A stretch of 64,000 nt of DNA from the NCBI RefSeq assembly GCF_024124545.1, contig NZ_JAMXSF010000008.1:62001-126000 (forward strand). Direction: 5' to 3'. Position 1 is the first letter of the stretch; every line of letters begins with the position of its first letter. Made by a program: the position numbers and the translations under genes. The notes under the pieces were generated by a model. The model made no database searches and had not been told where the DNA came from. It worked only from the letters and a program-made list of their open reading frames with translations. Source of the stretch: Pseudoalteromonas sp. XMcav2-N (GTDB lineage: Bacteria; Pseudomonadota; Gammaproteobacteria; Enterobacterales; Alteromonadaceae). Of the stretch, positions 61,401 to 64,000 are shown piece by piece.

Positions 61401-64000
61401 ACAAGCCACTGGCAACAGGCGACGCGCTTGCCTGCGGGCTTTTATGCACATCGCAGCGACATTTGGCATACCTTCAGCGCCTGCGAACACACCTACCTGG
61501 ATTCAGGTGAGTCAGCCTATCGCCAGGATGGCGTCTATCTGGTGCTGGGCGGCGCAGGGGGTCTGGGTCAGGTCTGGAGTGAATGGATAATCCGCCAGCA
61601 TCAGGCACAAGTTGTCTGGGTTGGTCGTCGCGCGCTAAACGAAGACATAGAGCAGGCCATCGGCCGATTGAGTGAATTGGGCCCTGTACCGCAGTATATT
61701 CAGGCCGATGCCTGCGATGAAGCGGCCATGCGAGACGTGATGGACACCATTAAGCAAGATTATGGGCAGCTCCATGGCGTGGTGCATTCCGTATTACACC
61801 TGGAAGATCAGAGCCTGGCCAACATGGACGACGCCCAGTTCCTGAGAGCTTATCAGGCCAAACAGGCCAGTGGTGAAACTCTGCTTAGCGTGTGTAAAGA
61901 CCTGTCGCTCGACTTCGTCCTGCTGTTCTCTTCAATGCAGTCTTTCTCGCCTGCCCCCGGCCAGAGCAACTATGCTGCGGGCTGTCAGTATCTGGACAGT
62001 CTGGTCCGCTCGGCCAGTACTGAACTGCCCATCAAGGTGGTTAACTGGGGTTACTGGGGCGACGTTGGCCGGGTCAGCGACCCGTATTATCAGCGTAAAA
62101 TGCGCCAGGCCGGGATTGGCTCTGTCGACGCGCAATCAGGCATGACGGCACTGGCAAAGTTCATGTCCTCTTCGCTGACGCAGGTGGGCGTCGTGAAAAT
62201 GACACCAGAGCGGGCACAGGCGGCGCTGGTGCGCAGCAGCTATTCTTCAGAGTGCAGTTATAACGTATTTCAGTCTGAACAAGCAGCTCCTGCGCTGGCA
62301 CTCGATACCCAACCTGCTGACACCGAGATATTTTATGCGTTGTGCCAGGCACTTACCATTGCAGGCTGGCAGCATCCGGCTGAGCGCACCAAGGTGCTAT
62401 CAGCCTTGCCGGATTACTTTGAATTATGGTGGCAAGAAACCGCGCGCTACCTGAACGAGGCCGGTTTACTACAAGACGACGAGTTGACTCTGCCCGAGCC
62501 ACCAGCCAATCTGACCTTACTGGAACAGGATGACTATGCGCTGCTAAACGCGGCGTTGGCGGCACTGCCCGAGATCTTATCCGGCCAGCGTAAAGCCACT
62601 GATGTGCTGTTTCCCGGCGGCTCACTGGCGCTGGTTGAATCGGTATATCGGGATAACCCGGTGGCCATGCACGCCAATCAGGCGCTGGTTACTCAGCTTA
62701 CTCACTATCTGGCAAGTTTAGGTGAGCAGCCCATTAGGATTCTGGAGATTGGTGCAGGCACCGGTGGCACCACGCGCACAGTGCTGCCCGAATTGCGCAA
62801 TTTTACTGTCACTGAATACGCTTACACCGACTTGTCGCAGGCCTTTTTCAGCCATGCCAAAGCGCAATTTCAGCCAGACTATCCTTTTGTGCAGACCGCC
62901 TATTTTGACGTCAGCAAGCCACTTTCTGAGCAACACATTGACTTAGCCAGCTATGACGTGGTGATTGCTACCAATGTGCTGCACGCCACTCCTGACATGC
63001 TGAGCACACTAAACAACGCCAAGGCCTGCCTGAAGCGCGGTGGTCTGTTATTAATCAACGAAGTGACTCAGCCATCGCTGTTTACTCAGCTGACCTTTGG
63101 CCTGCTCGAAGGTTGGTGGCTGAGCAAAGACACCACTCTGCGCCTGCCAGGCTCTCCTTTATTGTCGCAGCCACGCTGGCAACAGTTACTGAGCAGCAAT
63201 GGCTTTGCTCTGGCAACCTCTGTCACAGACGCTCAATCACCGCAGCAAGTGCTGTGCGCGCAAAGCAATGGCCATTTGGTGCAGCAACGCTCAAAACCGG
63301 CTCAACAAACAACACCAATTTCAAACCACAAGACTGCAATGCAACAACCCGAACAGACACAGGTCAATTCACAGCCGGCAACAGACAGCGCAACCCTGAG
63401 CGATTTCGTCGCCCAAACCCTCGCAGGGATCGCCAGCCAGGCGCTGAGCATGACGACGGATGAATTAGACCCGGATGACTCGTTTGCCGATTTCGGCGTG
63501 GATTCGATCCTGGCCATCCAGATCCTCGATGAGATCAATGCCCGTTTTGCTCTGAGCCTGCCGCCAACCTTGTTGTTCGACTTTCCGTCCATCACGACGC
63601 TGAGCGCGCACATAGTGGCTGAGCACAGCGATAAGGCAATGGCCCTGATGCACAAAGCGCAACCTGCCATGGCGGCTGCGCAACAGGCTACGCCAAAGTC
63701 AGTTCAACCCGCTACAGATGAAGTGAAACCGACTCACAAAGCCAGCCATAACAACGCAGACAAAATTGCCATCGTGGGCATGAGCGGTCAGTTTGGTGAT
63801 GCCAGCAATGTCGACGAGTTCTGGGAGATGCTGAGCAACAAGCGTACCTCGGTGCGTGCGCAGCAGCGCTGGGATCTGAACGACTTATCGCCCGACGCAC
63901 AAAACTGGTGTCGCTACGCCAGCTTGCTGGATGACATTGCCAGCTTTGACGCGCCGTTTTTCTCCATCACACCGCAAGAAGCAGAGGTGATGGATCCGCA
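58401..64000 (+). CDS. Trans-AT polyketide synthase (5' part, runs off the window)
   Basis: Open from ATG 58401 to the window edge: 1866 codons without a stop. Domain order with approximate positions: KS1 58449-59720 with Cys185 (D-T-A-C-S-S-S), His320 (H-G-T-G-T) and His362 (N-I-G-H), all intact; a post-KS linker; DH 60190-60990 with H628-x3-G-x4-P and D-S-A-L-H; KR 61020-62250 with G-G-A-G-G-L-G and Q-S-N-Y-A-A-G; a C-methyltransferase 62290-63260 with L-E-I-G-A-G-T-G-G; ACP 63388-63620 with Ser1702 in G-V-D-S-I; and the first third of KS2 from 63760. No AT domain is present, so malonyl units must come from the separate acyltransferase. No loading module precedes KS1. The KR carries L-E-D at the L-D-D position, suggesting B-type stereochemistry. 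Module product: an alpha-methyl, alpha,beta-unsaturated thioester. Confidence 0.95.
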   Translation, partial: MTSKHNPQTPSLPDKTPDIAIVGLSLRFPGADNKHQFWHNLSQKISSIREVPVERWDWKKYYDPKPDKQAQKSISKWGGFIGDIAGFDAGFFAISPKEAQSMDPQQRLSMELAWACFEDAGLTPSQFKNTATGVYLGCSNTDYQEFSTGNIDPHFLTGMSTGVFANRISHYFNFQGPSETVDTACSSSLVAIHKAINDFRSGEINAALVGGVNLLITKNRYVSFSKLGVLSPQGRCKTLDAEADGYVRGEGLGMVLLLPVETAKALNATIYGIIKGSAVGHSGKTNTLTSPSPFSQSRVIQQAIDNARVGSDQIGFVELHGTGTVLGDPLEIQGLKRAFRASKQQTPDAPCYLSTVKTNIGHLESAAGIAGVIKTLLAFEHEQVPPLQNFATLNPKISLEKSPFKLATECMPWPGEQRLAGISSFGFAGVNAHVILESPQRLNPERQALDSALPIVLSARTRTALTQRATDLLAYLESDNPVEMLDLSYTLTVGRESMKHRMGFAADSLASVKVQLSKFVSGEAGDWHYSKVAATAEHSEVTHETLAARITGWVQGDIIDWQASYSKLCPQRISLPAYPFEHKPYWLDAENAAQPSHLHPLLHRSIPALGELIFASDFTGNEYFLRDHQVQGQAMLPGVCTLEMVHAAMTLSGQLADNQSLRLSQVNWRRPVTVDAQSGPVYLSLKQTGDRVTFELYREAHDARQVYASGQAEVTEHSVTTRAIEAQPDARIVAATELYQQFSAAGVDYGPDFQRITTLSVAGQKAQGELNPVIAPDFAFAPELLDSALHTLLGFSQDARPGLPFALEQAELLTPLPSGKTLIACATQTTHADASSQKFDVDICDEQGAVYARLRGFSTRSMTHDADATQLFTVLPGWQHLTTLPPAETTHYRFDYQGPSSLKPAWCADSTEPADHLLWVAKDEYAEPLKLFTYLKALIEQGKGTEPLAITLLTFQTQQVYGETVDAHGAGLTGLLQSVAQEYPRWHVRIVDLSAECKEETSHWQQATRLPAGFYAHRSDIWHTFSACEHTYLDSGESAYRQDGVYLVLGGAGGLGQVWSEWIIRQHQAQVVWVGRRALNEDIEQAIGRLSELGPVPQYIQADACDEAAMRDVMDTIKQDYGQLHGVVHSVLHLEDQSLANMDDAQFLRAYQAKQASGETLLSVCKDLSLDFVLLFSSMQSFSPAPGQSNYAAGCQYLDSLVRSASTELPIKVVNWGYWGDVGRVSDPYYQRKMRQAGIGSVDAQSGMTALAKFMSSSLTQVGVVKMTPERAQAALVRSSYSSECSYNVFQSEQAAPALALDTQPADTEIFYALCQALTIAGWQHPAERTKVLSALPDYFELWWQETARYLNEAGLLQDDELTLPEPPANLTLLEQDDYALLNAALAALPEILSGQRKATDVLFPGGSLALVESVYRDNPVAMHANQALVTQLTHYLASLGEQPIRILEIGAGTGGTTRTVLPELRNFTVTEYAYTDLSQAFFSHAKAQFQPDYPFVQTAYFDVSKPLSEQHIDLASYDVVIATNVLHATPDMLSTLNNAKACLKRGGLLLINEVTQPSLFTQLTFGLLEGWWLSKDTTLRLPGSPLLSQPRWQQLLSSNGFALATSVTDAQSPQQVLCAQSNGHLVQQRSKPAQQTTPISNHKTAMQQPEQTQVNSQPATDSATLSDFVAQTLAGIASQALSMTTDELDPDDSFADFGVDSILAIQILDEINARFALSLPPTLLFDFPSITTLSAHIVAEHSDKAMALMHKAQPAMAAAQQATPKSVQPATDEVKPTHKASHNNADKIAIVGMSGQFGDASNVDEFWEMLSNKRTSVRAQQRWDLNDLSPDAQNWCRYASLLDDIASFDAPFFSITPQEAEVMDP

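Noticed and set aside
1..64000. tRNA, rRNA, insertion sequences, integrases or attachment sites
   Set aside because: I scanned the intergenic regions for tRNA T-loop patterns, transposase genes and terminal repeats and found none that I could support.

Overview
The window looks like chromosome of a marine gammaproteobacterium of the Pseudoalteromonas / Alteromonadales type. This is inferred from the pdhR-aceE-aceF-lpdA layout, a RluA-type pseudouridine synthase, an ExeA/GspB pair, several secreted hydrolases, a LruC-domain protein and a trans-AT polyketide locus. No rRNA, tRNA, insertion sequence, phage or CRISPR array was seen. The window is cut at both ends; the right edge falls inside a giant polyketide synthase gene.

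Layout. 1-6.4 kb: small stress and housekeeping genes. An HxlR regulator is followed by a GST / NTF2-like / tautomerase operon with a divergent LysR regulator, then a nitrilase-family amidohydrolase, an AlkB-like dioxygenase, rluA and a secreted M20 hydrolase. 6.5-11 kb: an HD-GYP c-di-GMP phosphodiesterase, gspB with a short exeA-like ATPase, and a short cca. 11.4-13.1 kb: a secreted esterase and a TolB-like beta-propeller protein.

13.4-29.5 kb is a complete Wzx/Wzy-type exopolysaccharide locus. It encodes a minimal phosphoglycosyl transferase, a WecG/TagA-type transferase with a degenerate second sugar-transferase domain, further glycosyltransferases, a pyruvyltransferase-family protein, flippase, outer-membrane exporter (OPX), chain-length co-polymerase (PCP) and polymerase. 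Two putative matrix proteins are embedded in it (a LruC-domain protein and a glycine-rich lipoprotein), together with one sigma-54-dependent response regulator. I find -24/-12 (GG-N10-GC) promoter candidates in front of five transcription units of this locus. Each has an upstream copy of a TGC-N(2-5)-TTGC-A/T-rich element 55-150 bp away. This suggests a self-contained sigma-54 regulon driven by the embedded regulator.

29.4-40.9 kb carries mostly exported enzymes: an NYN-domain nuclease-like protein (cytoplasmic), a purple-acid-phosphatase-like enzyme with two C-terminal repeats, a Tat-exported flavoprotein with both residues needed for bicovalent FAD, a second M20 hydrolase, a subtilisin carrying seven 55-residue repeats that should form a seven-bladed propeller, and a serine beta-lactamase-like hydrolase. 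41.1-48.2 kb is the pyruvate dehydrogenase operon. It has a well-formed PdhR operator at the predicted transcription start and a terminator that separates aceEF from lpdA. 48.7-53.8 kb encodes a secreted peptidase, a MepA-like endopeptidase, an unknown secreted protein and a fibrinogen-domain protein.

54.0 kb to the end is the start of a trans-AT polyketide cluster: a PfaD-type trans-enoylreductase, a free-standing acyltransferase, an O-carbamoyltransferase, and a PKS whose first module reads KS-DH-KR-cMT-ACP before a second KS begins. The module has no AT domain, which fits the free AT. The combination predicts a carbamoylated, alpha-methylated, partly reduced polyketide. This and the sigma-54 exopolysaccharide regulon are the two most interesting systems in the window.
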